DNA of 44,667 bases, from contig NW_006763146.1 in NCBI RefSeq assembly GCF_000264905.1, positions 911,438 through 956,104 on the forward strand, given 5' to 3'. Below are positions 8,971-20,985 of this stretch, one piece after another (positions within the stretch are counted from its first letter, which is position 1; the number at the start of each line of letters is the position of its first letter). Origin of the DNA: Stereum hirsutum FP-91666 SS1 (taxonomy: Eukaryota > Basidiomycota > Agaricomycetes > Russulales > Stereaceae). The position numbers and the translations under genes were made by a program. The notes under the pieces were generated by a model. That model saw only the letters and a program-made list of their open reading frames with translations. It was not told the origin of the DNA and did not search any database.

Positions 8971-10102
8971 CTAGAACGAGGACATTGGGCCATATTGCGT
9001 AGCGAGCTTGTCACAATGCGCTCTCATGCAGTCTTACTTTCTTATCCGAGCGGGTGCCTCCGTGGACCCATAATTCATAATATGCTAATAAATCGACCTA
9101 AGTCTGTAGTTTTCTATGGAGCAACGACGCGACCGAACATACCTGAGTGTGTTCCGAGAGGAGCAAGGGATCGGACAGTAGAACCCTCCACAATACCGGT
9201 CCAAGGTTGCTCAGCGCTCAGCTCTTATACTACTCTGAGGTTATGAGGTTATGTCCATACTAAACGGGGATTATTACAGGTAGCACAGACCAGGTGAATG
9301 GCACACCGGACTGTACTCATAGGACAGCCTCTGAGGTCGATGCTGTCAAATGCCAGTGTACCATCACGTCATTGACACCTCCTTAGACGGCAGACTAATC
9401 ACTCATTCCAATATTGGAGTATATCCACGCAGCGGAATACAGTGCGTCGGTACGTATGTATGCGGGGTCATTTGTTGGGCAAGGATCTAAACTCAAGTGA
9501 GTCAAACGAAAGTCGAAGGGAAGGTGGCAAGTAACTTAGTAAGCTTCACAGATGATCCGGCGCCGGAAAGTGCCGGCCGTCGTCGTTTTTTATTGCATTC
9601 CGCCGTACTTGGCCCTCCTTTCTGAGTCCATCGGCATTTGTTGCAGAACTGTTGAAACTTGAAACCCGATCCCATTCACAAGTTCTGACATCTTGTGGCA
9701 TAGCCTACATAGCAGCGAAGTTGCCCACACTCTCTCCGACTTCTCTGCGCGCCGACAATCCTGGTTAAAAAAGGACTGTGATCAGAGGCGAAACTCCAGC
9801 CGTTAAGTATCCGGATGTGACACGGGAGGCGGTCAACTTTTTTTTCTCTCCCGCGTGCAATGCACAGAGTGAGCGCTCATGGGCCGGAACAGGACGCTCC
9901 CATGCTTGGTCCTCATGACTGTTCCCTGGCGCTGATTTCGACGTCTTCCCGTAATCCTTGGGACGCATGTCCGGGAATTGCCCTCACGGACCGTATCCTT
10001 GGCCGCACATATCTTGCTTTGTCGACGACTTATCGATAGCCTGGCCCTCCAACACACACAGTAGAAACGTCGCTCGCACCTCGCTCTCTAGCACTGGCGA
10101 CC
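8971..10102. other. Intergenic upstream of the ubiquitin-like-domain gene
   Basis: No gene is recognised. A GC-rich hairpin with arms ccggc and gccgg, followed by a T run, lies at about 9557-9588 and could act as an RNA structure. A short duplication ggttatgaggttatg sits near 9239-9253. Confidence 0.4.
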
Positions 10103-11494
10103 ATGTCCTCGATCGCAGCCTTCTCATTCGGTGCACTTGGTGACTTTGTCGCCCTCTTTGATCTCGGTCAGAAGGTCAAGAGGTCACTAGATGCTAGCTC
10201 TGGCGGATCGGAGGACTATCTCATGCTACTTGTCGAAGTCGACTCATTGGTCCGCATCCTTCGAATGGTCACCACAGTTTCGACCTCGGCTCAACTATCT
10301 CAGCTTTCGCCTGCCTTGGTCCAGGCAGGCTGTAATGCTTTCAAATCGTCGCATAATGTCCTGAAAATTCTCGAGAGAAAGGTCACGACTTACCAGGACA
10401 AACTACAAAGGGGAGGATCAGAACGGATGATGATGGAATCCTGGAGGAAGATCGGATGGGGCTTGCTTGTCAAGGATGACGAAGTAAAAAAGCTACGGTG
10501 GCAGTTGTCATATCACATCAAGACTATCCAAGTTGTGATGTCGTTCGCGCAGTGGTATGCTGTCGGATTCTTTCACTATACCCCTTTCAATTTTCGTCAC
10601 CTGCTGATTATCTTTGGTCCAGTGTAACAACAGATGAAATGGGGCACCAACCCCGGCGTACGCTTGTTGACAGCTTGACGAGGCACCTTCCCATAAGTAT
10701 TGGATACACCTGGGAAGGCGGAGCGACCGTCGACACGGCACCTATCCGGCTTCGAGACATGTACAATCATATCGTTGACGTACCTCTGGATATCTGCGCT
10801 ACTCCCGAGGTATTGTAACTCCGTTTTTGCCACGAATAATCACTCCTGACGTCCTCGGCAAAGCTTTTTGATGGGATGCTCAGGATGTACTTTCATGGCC
10901 GAAAAGGCAACAGATTCATCGTCAAAGGGGATTACGAATTGACGACCGCCGGGAGTAGCTCTTTGCTCAACCTGATTGACCCTTCCGAATGGCGGGCGAC
11001 GATGAAGCCCGGGATCGTAGTCGAGATGAATGCCATCATACGGCGCAAATCCAGGCCCAATAACCTCTCTGATGTGGACTGTCCACGTTGTCGCAACATC
11101 GTCCACGACGTCAGAGTCGATGCGCTGACTCTATGGTAAGCATATTACTACATGTTATTGGCCCGCAAAATACTCGAAAGATCTGAACGTTGCTTTCAGC
11201 CCTCACTGCCCTTGTTCGTTTACTATCTCGCGGACCAACATCGATGACCCGACCAATCGTCTGACAAGAGCTCATAAGGCCATGTCACTTCCTTTTGAGT
11301 ACTCCCAAGAGCCGGACTATATATTTGGGCCTATGGAGTGGAGGGTACATCATGCACAGGAATTGGAGGAGACTTATTTGGAATCACAAGCCCTGTGTCA
11401 TGTAAGAGTGCTAGACTGGGTACAGGTCAGGTATGCTGGGCAGATCCCGAAATTTGAGGTATATTGCATTCCCTACAGCTTTGAACACGCGTAG
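10103..11494 (+). CDS. Ubiquitin-like-domain (ULD_2-type) fungal protein
   Basis: Four exons fit the frame: 10103-10554, 10623-10809, 10864-11135 and 11200-11494, with gt-ag introns of 54-68 nt. The start ATG lies in a good context (gcgaccATGTCC). The N-terminus (MSSIAAFSFGALGDFVALFD) and the following helical region resemble the N-terminal helical domain shared by fungal STAND-like and ULD proteins. The middle (APIRLRDMYNHIVDVPLDIC, then MLRMYFHGRKGNRFIVKGDYEL, abridged here, and MKPGIVVEMNAIIRRK) matches the beta-grasp ubiquitin-like domain of this family. The C-terminal part adds two CxxC pairs (CPRCRN and CPHCPC); the second is made by splicing across intron 3. Its role is unknown; related proteins are expanded in Agaricomycetes. 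The gene appears intact. Confidence 0.75.
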
Positions 11495-12684
11495 CTTACA
11501 CGCGTGACCCATATCACTAGAAGGGGGTACGGAAGTTGACCTACATAGATCATATCGAGAATAGAGAAGTTCCCGTCCTGTGGGAGGGTACAAGAATACT
11601 ATCCAATGTCACCAGTTTTCGTTTTCGCATTCGATATGATCCAGGAGCTTACTTACTTGTTAACAGGGAGTTGTTATGTATGACGTTTTCTCTCAGGAAA
11701 CCGGGGAGCTTCTGACGTTGCCGTGCGTGCTTTGCAATACTCTCCACTCCTGATATCACCTTATTATTTCCTCGTTGCATTAGGCCTTCTGCGTTGATAC
11801 ACAATATACGAGTTCTCGAGAGAAGGTTGTACCGGTTTTTCGAGGGAGATAACGTACCTGCCTTTCCGTACCTGGAATGAGTAGGTTCGAGTAGGGCAAC
11901 GAAATGTGATATCGGAGCACTTTTTGGATCATAATTTGGCCTGTACTGTTACACAAGAGCACAATTAGCGCAAGAACAATCAAATCCGACCTAACGTCAC
12001 AAGAGTCCGTGCAAAGGTGCCGATAACGCTCTGCATTTCCATAAGTACATGATCTCAATGTGTAACATGAAGCCGCGCTTACCTGTCAGACTCGAAATCG
12101 CATTGAGTCTCTTGCTTGGAAAGCGAAGCGCGCTTCAGATATGATCCTTAGCGGAATTTGAGCGCGGGAGCGCTCCCGCTTCAACACGACGAGATTCGAG
12201 CCTGGCAGGTCAACGGTTTCTACATCTCTCTGATTGAAAGCAGCATCAGGAATATTTATGGCAATCAAATCCATCACCCCGCAGCCAAACATAGCTGGGG
12301 GTACAAAGGTTACATTGCTATAAGTATGCCCTATTAGCGGTACTAGCACTACTCTACACCTTTGTAGAGGCAATAGTATTCGATAAGCGTACAAGTAATA
12401 TACATAGCGCATTCATAGAAGGACGGAATTCCCAATTGTAGTTTGGAAGGACATGGCAGGGGGAAGAACGAAGCTGTTCTGTGTGGTATCACTGGTTATA
12501 AGACGTCAGGCTTCTGATGTTGCAGGCAGTAAGTGCTGACCTCTGGCGATATGTGTGTCGTGGTTGGATGCTTGGGTGGGCTCAGTCATGCCTCCGGCTG
12601 AGAGACTGGGGATGAATTAGTTCTTGAAGGGCGTTGCAGAATCCTGAAGGTGTGACTGACCTATAGTGCGCTTGTTGAGGGCAG
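11495..12684. other. Gap with unsupported minus-strand frames
   Basis: Minus-strand frames at 12412-12086 (with VDLPGSNLVVLKRERSR) and 12058-11780 (ending LVYCVSTQKA) read like eroded coding sequence. The latter shares LVYCVS with paralogue A. No splice path joins them convincingly. They may be the remains of a third family member or the 5' part of a neighbouring gene. Confidence 0.3.
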
Positions 12685-13302
12685 TCATGGCACAGTGTGG
12701 CGTTTTCCCACGTTGTAAAGCCTACGAAAATGCTGCGTGACCTCGCTCTCTGAGGGCCGTACGAAGGAGGAGTTCTTTCTAAGCTCTCCACTAGCAACTT
12801 TCCTGTTCAAAAAGTCCAGCGCATCGAGGCACCATATGTAGCACGGTCTCTGCTTGTCTCTGATTGTTGCGCGGCTCTTGTCCTTATAGATGGCCTGTGT
12901 GAAGTGCTCCAACTCCATTTCCATCCATTCCAGTAGATGTGAACGGGAGACACGACCGACCCAGAGACCACCTTGCAGAAGATCTTGCAGCCAATCATCC
13001 GGAAGTTTAACCTCGAGACACGGATGTTCCTGTGATTTGAAATGGTCGAGATGGAACATCCGGTCACCCAGCATTGGATCCTTGAGCAGTAAGTACCAGT
13101 GATTATCACCAAATGCCCTCATTGTGACCAGTTCCATGTTCAAGGTAGGTGGTGGAGGAGGAGGTGGCGGCGGTGGCGGCGGTGGAGGTGGAGATGGAGT
13201 AGGGGGAGGGGGAAGAGGAGGAGGGAGGAGGCGGGGTCCAGAGCTATATCCATTCTTGAGGAACAAGTAATTTGAGTGCATTATCGGGTAGGATGAAGAC
13301 AC
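12685..13302 (-). CDS. Hypothetical protein, paralogue B
   Basis: The frame codes 205 residues from the ATG at 13302, but its first 55 residues are almost a pure proline run produced by a GGT/GGA/GGC microsatellite, and the conserved part starts at the ATG at 13137 (MELVTMRAFGDN). I prefer 13137, giving about 150 residues; the microsatellite would then be promoter or intron. Features shared with paralogue A are HWYLLL, MFHLDHF, an IWCLDALDFL helix with its cysteine, and PSESEV near the C-terminus. No known domain is recognised. Identity to A is low, so the duplication is old or the pair evolves fast. Both copies point the same way around the ubiquitin-like-domain gene. Confidence 0.5.
   Translation of the reverse strand: MSSSYPIMHSNYLFLKNGYSSGPRLLPPPLPPPPTPSPPPPPPPPPPPPPPPTLNMELVTMRAFGDNHWYLLLKDPMLGDRMFHLDHFKSQEHPCLEVKLPDDWLQDLLQGGLWVGRVSRSHLLEWMEMELEHFTQAIYKDKSRATIRDKQRPCYIWCLDALDFLNRKVASGELRKNSSFVRPSESEVTQHFRRLYNVGKRHTVP
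13145..13233. repeat. GGT/GGA/GGC microsatellite
   Basis: About 90 bases on the plus strand consist of ggtgga, ggcggt and ggagga triplets followed by a g-rich, a-interrupted tail. On the minus strand this reads as polyproline in the frame leading into paralogue B. Confidence 0.8.
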
Positions 13303-15230
13303 AACAACGCCAAAAGAGGGAGAAAAGGTCTTTTCATTGAAGCGGAGGAATGTCAGAGATAGACTTGATGGTCATGTTTCAATGGGCGCACCTGTCCGAC
13401 AGTGTTTGACTCGAAAGTAATGGTCTGTTGATGGGACGAAGGACGAAGGGCACCGGCATATTCGAGACGCTCCCAACTTATAGGGAGAGGCACTACAGTG
13501 AAACGACACAGAGACACAATACTGTACCAAACAAAGCAACAGACTGTCTGTTAATCGCACTGTCAGAGCTCGCTTACGGGAGTCTGAGTTAGACACGCCA
13601 CCCTCCATTCCACGGGAACAGCGGCATAAGGGGTTGGCAAGCAGTAGGCTATTATCTCCATTCCAAAAGCGTCACAGAAGGAAAGGGATCAGAGACGGAA
13701 CAGACCGTGGAGCACAAGGGTCCCGAAGGGGAGACACAAGGGGAAGCCTGCAACCAGGGTGGTGGTGGTTTCTCCTGTCTGATTGAAATAAGAAGCACCG
13801 GGGCCGCAATCGTGCCCAGATCCGACAATAAGAGTTTATAAATGGGAGAGGACAAGGGGAAGAAGAGCCAACGAGTCTAGACGCAGCACAGTGTGGCGCA
13901 TGTCCGGCACCACGACCTCCTAGTCGTCTGATTTGGACCTTGTCTGAGTGACCGAGGAATGAAGCCGCGGACATGCTGGACCGACAAGAGTATTATGCAG
14001 AATGGGGAACTCCAGCGAACAAGGAACGGATGTACGGCGGGCAATTCTAACAGTCAGTGGCGCAAAACGGAAATTGCGGGCACAGGCCTATTAGTTTTCC
14101 GCCTTGTGTGATACATGCGATTATGCGCACCTATACACCGACCCATAATCCTGTGAGACTCTTTGAACAGCATTGCCCACGAAGAGACCGGATTGCACCC
14201 TGCATGCGGCGAGGAACAAGGAAACATCGACCTGTCCAAAACAGGGAACAAGAAATAAGGTTTAAGCACCATTTCTTCGAGCGCCACGACACTGCTCCGT
14301 TCTTGAGTGTACTGGAGATCCTAGGATGACGTATACTCACAGATAAGCTAGAACATATGCAGCAACAACAAGATAGCCGAAGAGTATATAGACTAGCACC
14401 AGATTAACGTTAAAATCCTTTGACGAGTTCCCAGTCATCGGTCGCAGTCAATCTCCCACCGAAACGGCCGGTTCATCAGTTCTCCAAGTTCAGATAGCCC
14501 AATATCCGCGGGAGAGTAAGATATAAAGCACTATAAAGCCTTGTTGACCGTTCGGAGTAGATCTTCTGGCCACGAGTAACGGAGGGACCGAAAGTTGGAC
14601 GAAATAATGTCGTGAGGCGCTCTGTGTCAACCACTTCGTCCCGGCATCCCCCGATCAATTCGCAGTCCGTCGGTGGCGTGGTACAAAATGGCTGCCCTCA
14701 AGCTGAAGAGTTTTCGTGACGGTCTAATGATTGGTCCACGTCTATCCTCGAATAATCGCCGAGATCACGTTTGTGAAGGTCCAGTAGACTGGGCGCTCTC
14801 AGCCTAACGTTATTCACCATCTTTTGACTTCCGAGTTCCGATGTTCCTTGAAATTGCTGTTTCAGTCTCACCCCAGATCGCATCCTTCTGCTCAGTAGTG
14901 AAGCCAGTACTTGACTGGTGCACTATGATGCGGTTAAGGAAATGATAGCGAGCCAGCGTTATTCCGTCATTCAATCACCGGATTATCACGTCGTATATAT
15001 AGCGAACAAACATGTCGCGTTGAGTTACGGTTGGAAGGGTTTGGTGAAGATATGACAAGATAATACAGCAAGGAGGTCAAGGTAACTTGGACAAGAGATA
15101 CATAGCCGGGGCCTCGAGATACAATACATTGCACGGAACTTCACGAAATTCGCACTCATCCAGAGTCGGTGGCGCAAAAAGCTAGCCCGTATAGCTCATA
15201 CCCTCATTATTTCCCCCTGGGCCACACTAC
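13303..15230. other. Long gap, no gene recognised
   Basis: Nearly 2 kb with only frames under about 100 codons on either strand and no homology visible by eye. Composition is close to the neighbours. A small ncRNA or a multi-exon gene with short exons cannot be excluded. Confidence 0.4.
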
Positions 15231-16062
15231 TCACGTAACCTTCTTCATTGCGTTTTTGGCCTCTTGGGGCGTCAACTGCTTCTTCCCCGCCACATCCGTA
15301 TACCCCTCCATCTTTCCCATGGCCCAAGAGATACCTACGATTTCCGCAGCGAAGATAGGGGCGTGTATCAACCTGACTTGATGTGTTGGCGCGCCCATGA
15401 AGGCAAAATTAGCCTCCACGAGGATCGCAGCCAACGCAGCGGCGCCATAAGCCTTCACAGCGGTTTTCCTCTGGGTCTTATCGGTGCCCGGGTTGGCAGT
15501 TCTGAGGTGGAACCAAAGAGGGCCGATGAAGAGGGCCACATCGACGAGAAAGAGGATGATGGGATAGTCGAAGAGGGGGAAACCGTGGCGTTGATGCACG
15601 GGCTCGGAGGTGGTGAATGCGACATCATGGCGGTGGACCATAAGGTCGAGCGGATAATGGGTGAGTGTTGCGACGAAAAGGGTGATGAATGATGTGATTG
15701 GGAGACGATAAAGAATTGTGGTGGCGGCTGCGAAGAGGACCCCGATTGTGGCTTGTCCGGTAAAACTGTGAGTGTAGGGGTTATCACAGTCATATGGGAA
15801 GCAGTGGGAGCCGGGACCACCAGTTGGGCTCTTGTAAAGTGGGTCATCAAGCTTGTCGCTGAACTTGGCTGTTTCAATGCCTGATGCACCGAAGACGAAT
15901 GTTAGAGAGTAAACCGGTGAGGAAAAAAGTGCAAATACCTAAGATGGTGAAGACAAAGAATAAGAAATCTGGAAGTGCCCCCGCGAAGGCAAGAAGCGAC
16001 AGGGGCGTCTTCGGTGCAAGCCTTGACAGCACGAGACTAGGAGCAAAGTGAGCGACCCACAT
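15231..16062 (-). CDS. DUF457/YdjM-like multi-pass membrane protein
   Basis: Two exons on the minus strand, 16062-15939 and 15880-15231, join through a 58-nt intron into an unbroken frame of about 257 residues. It starts MWVAHFAPSLVLSRL and has several hydrophobic segments (one ending DFLFFVFTILG; others ILFLVDVALFIGPLWF and AAALAAILVEANFAF). The polar motifs fit the LexA-regulated YdjM/DUF457 putative metal-dependent membrane hydrolases: an N-terminal His (AHFAPS), Asp in LPDF, THS in DNPYTHSFTG and H-Y-P-L-D. These proteins are best known from bacteria; substrate and reaction are unknown. It is divergent with the KH-domain gene, 395 bp apart. The C-terminus is hydrophilic (GKKQLTPQEAKNAMKK). 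Confidence 0.7.
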
Positions 16063-16457
16063 CTTACGTTGGTCAATAGAACTGTAGTGTCAACCTGTAC
16101 ATTGGTCAGTACACTGGACGACTGAAAGCTGGAAAGAGCACGGACTTGATAGAAGTGAGACAGAATCAGGAGAACACAAAACCGAGCATGTCGAAAGATT
16201 TATACGGTGGGGGCGGACCATCATGATGATGCAACGAAACAAGGAGGAATGACGCGCTTCAACTGCCGTGATCGACGCGACGAGACGCGACGCTGTCACG
16301 CGTTATTTATGGATCACACATCACAGAGTCACACTTGGGGATTCTTTCGGCATCGGCATTCTCCGGCGGCTTCCTGCTTCCTGTCAGCGCGACACCCTTG
16401 AGCACTTTCAGACTTTCTTTCCCCTCCAACACTTACCACACGACCCTTTCCTCCGCC
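16063..16457. promoter_or_regulatory. Divergent promoter region
   Basis: This 395-bp space separates the starts of the membrane-protein gene (minus) and the KH gene (plus). A TATA-like gtataaat on the minus strand lies at 16205-16198. The plus side ends in a pyrimidine-rich leader (ctttcccctccaacac) before the ATG at 16458. Confidence 0.4.
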
Positions 16458-18322
16458 ATGGCATCCAAAAGAAAATTCTCAGATGCACCGGAGGACCTTG
16501 CAGCAGGTTCTGTCTCTCCGTCTGCACCCTCGAAGGTTGCGAAATCCGATGAGACCAAGTCCGCATCAACAGCCGCAGCTGCAGCGGCTGCCATCGCGGC
16601 AAAAATCGCGGCTCAGTTCAGTGGTGGTGGTGGTGGAGGGTCGACGCCCCATTCAAGTGGAGGAGGAGGAGAAGGCGGTGGAGGGAAGGACCCGTTCGAT
16701 GCTGAGTTTACGCATGATATCGATATCAACGATGTGCGGAACCGATACATGTTGACGAAGGGATCGACACAGTCCCAGGTGAGTCTTGTAATTATATATC
16801 TCGAGTCTGCGCGCAGTACACTTGCACTACTAGTAGGGATAGCACAGAGTAGGTCGTAATATTGTGCTGACTTCTGACTATAGATTCACGAGGAGACGGG
16901 TGCATCCGTTAGCACGAAGGGTGTCTGGTACCCCGACCGTACAAAAGCTAACGAGAAGGACCCCCCGCTCTACCTTCACATCGCAGCCACAACCCAGGAG
17001 ATTCTCCAAAAGGCAATTGATAAGGTCAATGACCTTCTCAATATCGACATGGGCTCCCTGGTGGAGGACAAGAAGGACGTCAGGCGAGAACGGGTGCGTG
17101 TCCTGCTAATGTTCTGCCGTGGTTTGTCTTCTGTCTCACACATTTCACTCGTCCGCCACTTCTTTTTCAGAGAAAATGGCCGGAAGAGAAGATTCCTGTG
17201 GGCTTGGAGAGTATTCGGAACTTCAACGTTAGGGCGAAGGTTGTCGGGCCCACGGTGCGTGTCTTCCTCGCGCCGTACACGTTTCATACATTTACTAAAT
17301 ATGGCACTTTTGCTCTGATAGGGTATGTTTGTGAAATACATCCAGCAGGAAACGGGAACGCGTGTTCAAATCAAAGGTATCGGCTCTGGCTTCGTCGATC
17401 AGGAGACAGGTCGTGAATCCGACGAGCCAATGCACATACATATCACGTGCGTTCTCTATGCAGTGACCTTTTTCTTGCTTTCCTCGTTGACCAGGCACTT
17501 CGCTTCACAGGGGGCCAGACGAAGGTCAAGTTGCCCGTGCCAAAGTACTAACCGAAGACCTACTGGAAGTCGTCCACGCCGAACACGCAAAAGTTAAAGC
17601 ACAAGTCTACCAGCAACAGATGGAGCTCCACCAAGCACAGGCCCAGTACGCCGCTTACAGCGCTTATGCCGTATGTATAAAACCTCTGCTCAACCGACCC
17701 ACGCGTCTGCGTTTTGTTTGCTCTTCAGGCCTGTGCCCTCCTTCGCGTGGTTCTGGCTCGGCATCGACAGCACCCTTTTTTCTTTCTTTCCTATCTTGGG
17801 TCTATGAGACTCCGACCATGCTAACTGTGATGACTGATTGAATATTGCAGGGATATGTGCCGCCACCACCTTCGGCGCCCGCACCTCCACCCCCTCCAGG
17901 CGAGCAGCCACCTCCGCCTCCGCCAGATGCCAGCTCTGCTGCTATCCTTGCTTCATCGATGAGCCCTCCGTCAGCTGCGACGCCAGCAGCACCTCCAGCT
18001 GCCACGGACACCGAAGCGTTCAAAGCCTACTGGTGCGTTTCCCCCCGTTGCCCCTCCCTATTCACATACTACTCCCACTCTTAATAATGCTCTGCATTCT
18101 CAACCTTACAGGGCTGCGTTCGGCTACGATGTCGATTCTCAGCAGTTCAAAGATTGGCAAGCAAGCCAACAACAGCAGTATGCTCAGTACTATGGCCAAC
18201 AGCAAGTCACGTCTGGCTATGGGACTCCGGGTGATAGTGCGAGTCAGAGTCAAGGTCAGACGGGTGGGGCTCCGGCGCCGCCACCGAGCGAACCTGCGCC
18301 ACCGCCTCCCCCGCCTGCGTGA
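16458..18322 (+). CDS. KHDC4/BLOM7-type double KH-domain RNA-binding protein
   Basis: Seven exons fit in phase: 16458-16778, 16884-17093, 17171-17254, 17322-17446, 17511-17670, 17851-18032 and 18112-18322, coding about 430 residues. Order: an Ala- and Gly-rich N-terminus; a first KH-like region containing HEETGASVSTKGVWYPD; a second, better conserved KH domain with FNVRAKVVGPTGMFVKYI, GIGSGFVDQETGRESDEP and a helix like LLEVVHAEHAKVKAQVY; then a Gln-rich and Pro-rich tail ending in PPPPPPA. The second KH block is very close to human KHDC4, a splicing-associated nuclear protein, so a role in pre-mRNA splicing is likely. The final TGA overlaps a donor-like gtgagt, so another exon is possible, but the stop is in frame. 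All introns are canonical and the gene looks intact. Confidence 0.88.
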
Positions 18323-19301
18323 GTACTTAGCGCTCGAGCACTCACATGTGGCTTCGATGCCATGGCCTTCGTCTTTGACTTGGGTATCGTTCGTGTTCAC
18401 TTGTTGGTAGGTAGTTGACGATGGAGGATTGCTCGCTGCTGTAGAACGTGGGCGAAGGGATGCACATGTGGAGTGTAGAGAGCGTGAGGACGAGGGCGAG
18501 GACGAGGATGAGAGGAGCGAAGAGGACGATCTAGGATCTATTACGCTGGTCTTTTTCTGCTGTCTTCCCTTCCTTGAGTTTGTTGCTTTTACGTGCTATG
18601 GATACATCTGTCTGTTATGGACCTCCGATTGCCGCATGCAGTCCTGCAAACCGTCCGATAGAGTGTGATCGCTGTGGCGTCTTGAGGACCTTGCGCCACC
18701 CGAGAATTGGTCTCGGGCCCGGGGCTCAATACACGTCTGTCATCGCCAGATCCGAGTCATGGACGCTGCAGCTCTACAGGACCAAGTTGGATGTGCTCGT
18801 GAATTTGGACCCAATGGAGCAGGCCTTTGTTGCAGCATCTAAATGGAAAGCTCACCAGAACTCAACAGGACACTCAGCCTTTTGACGGCAAAACGGCATC
18901 TTCTTCCGAACCCCTCCGGGACTCTCACCTTGATATTATGGCTGCAGACACCCAAAACTGTCCTAGTGCCGGCTCTTCACACCGCTGGATGCATAATCTT
19001 CGCTCCTAAAACTCAGATCTGTTTGTCAGTGCTGATTACAGCATCTGTCGTCTCGACGTGGTCCTTTGTCCTGGTAGGTAACGCGTCTTCGCTGCCTACT
19101 CCTTGTGAGTAAGCCACTTCGATTCAGTCCAGTTCATAAGCATTGAGCTCGAGAAACTCTCCGTGTTGATAGCAGCTGCTCGATCAGTATAACTCTGCGG
19201 CTCATACCTCGACATTTTTAGGCCGAAACACTCGTCTCAATACCTCATAAGTTCTGTCCACTTATAAGCAACACGACGCAGACCGCCACCTTCACCACAC
19301 T
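18323..19301. other. Intergenic: 3' end of KH gene, then promoter of the reductase
   Basis: A purine-rich stretch (gaggacgagggcgaggacgag, 18485-18505) follows the KH gene. Frames here are short and unlike known proteins. The last 50 bp hold a TATA-like box. Confidence 0.45.
19262..19268 (+). promoter_or_regulatory. TATA-like box of the reductase gene
   Basis: The word ttataag lies 34-40 bases before the ATG at 19302, within the usual TATA-to-start distance for short fungal leaders. Confidence 0.4.
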
Positions 19302-20985
19302 ATGTCGACCTTCCTCGTCCTACTCTCTACATTTTTCGCTTCTATAGGCCTCTTATATCTCTATATACGCGCAAATGACGCGAAAATCATGCGTCTTCTA
19401 CCTGAGGCCGCCACATTCTCTCCGAAACGATGGACAGAACAGGATGCGAGACAGGGTGCGAAGGAGATCAGAGAGAAACCTATCACGATAGATGGTGTTT
19501 TGCCACCAAGGACAGGCAGGAGATACATCGTTATTGGAGGGGTGCGTTTGTCTAGCATTCGCTCTCGCTTCTGCTCGTTACTTACGGTGGCGGGTGATGG
19601 TGGTGTTCGGATAGGCAGGGTTCCTCGGTGGATGGATCGTGCGTCATTTGTTAGAGAGAGGAGAAGACCCAAAGAAGATACGCGTGCTGGATATTAGACC
19701 CCCACGACGGAAAGATTTGACGACGGGTCCGGCGAGAGACGTGGATTTCCGACAAGTCGATATTTCGGACAAGAAGGCTGTCGATGAGGCATTTCACGCT
19801 CCATGGCCTTCTTCCTCTACCGCGAATATCTCCCCCTCGTCATCCGATGCAACCGTGTCCGATATAGGCATTACAGTATTCCATACTGCCGCCAATATCC
19901 GGTTCTACGAACGGCACCCTTCGCTTTTACCCCTTTCATCAAAGGTTAACGTCAACGGAACGCAGAATATCGTCGATGCGGCGAGACGTATCGGTGTTTC
20001 GGTCATTGTGTATACCTCTTCGGGCAGCATATCGGTCAGGAGAGCGAGATTCTGGCTATGGCCTTGGGAGAAACAGCCCGATTTCTTCGTGCAATATATC
20101 ACGGACGACGACGCCTTGGTCCCCAAGCGGCATGAGGATATGTTCTCCAATTACGCGGCTTCGAAGATCCAGGCGGAGAGGATCGTCAGGCAGGCGGATA
20201 GGACGCCGACTGGAACTGGAGAAGAAAGGGTGTTGAGGACGGGATGTATTCGACCTGGGAATGGGATCTATGGCCCCGGCGGAGATTTACTCTGTGGCTC
20301 TTACCTCGTCCGTCAAACCAACCCCACCTGGATCGCCGACATACTCCATAACTTCGTCTACGTCGAGAACGGATCCCTCGCACATCTATGCTACGAGCGT
20401 CGTCTACTCGATCTCATCGGCTCTCCAGACTCGGAGACCGCAGGACCGGATATCGGAGGACAGGCGTTCGCGATCACGGATGCGGGTCCGCCTGTGACTT
20501 ATGGAGATGTGTACCAGACGTTGAACGTCCTCACGGATGGACTGACGGTGTTTCCGAATATGTCGGCGACGGCTATGCTTTTGCTTGCGCATATTTTCGA
20601 GGCCGTTCATCTGTCGCATATGTTTCTCCAGCTCTCCTCATACCCTCTACTTCGTCATATCTCACGCTTCGTGCCCCGACTTAACGGCGATCTAATCAAC
20701 CTACAGCCTTCGCTGTTTGCATTAACGATGGTGCATCTAATTTGGGATGACTCGAGAGCTAGGAAAGGAGCGGCCGAGGGAGGGATAGGGTATAATCCGC
20801 CTTGGACGACGATGCAGGGGTTGTGCAAGCTTGTAGAGGAGCATTTGAAGGGAGATGGGAAGGGGGAAGCGGATAGGAGTACGGATGGAGGAGTTAGCTT
20901 TGGGTGGCCGAGTATGAAGGCTGGGAGGGGAGTACAGAGGGTTAAGGAGGGGTTGGGAGCGGAGCCGACGAAGTTGATGAACTGA
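19302..20985 (+). CDS. 3-beta-HSD / Erg26-like SDR, membrane-anchored
   Basis: Two exons, 19302-19541 and 19615-20985, give about 536 residues. The N-terminus is a membrane anchor (FLVLLSTFFASIGLLYLYI). The intron falls exactly in the nucleotide-binding loop; splicing restores IGGAGFLGGWIV, a Rossmann GxxGxxG motif. VFHTAA(N) and NVNGTQNIVDAARR follow, then the catalytic elements VYTSSGS and YAASK (Tyr-x-x-x-Lys), matching the extended SDR 3-beta-hydroxysteroid dehydrogenase family that includes sterol-4-alpha-carboxylate 3-dehydrogenase (Erg26). The enzyme would oxidise a sterol or lipid hydroxyl with NAD(P) at the ER. It is longer than typical Erg26 (about 350 residues), with an N-terminal extension and a hydrophobic C-terminal part (SATAMLLLAHIFEAVHL), so it may be a paralogue with another substrate. 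Confidence 0.82.

Noticed and set aside
9557..9588. GC hairpin plus T run as an intrinsic terminator
   Set aside because: Intrinsic terminators are a bacterial mechanism; in this fungal sequence the structure has no assigned role.
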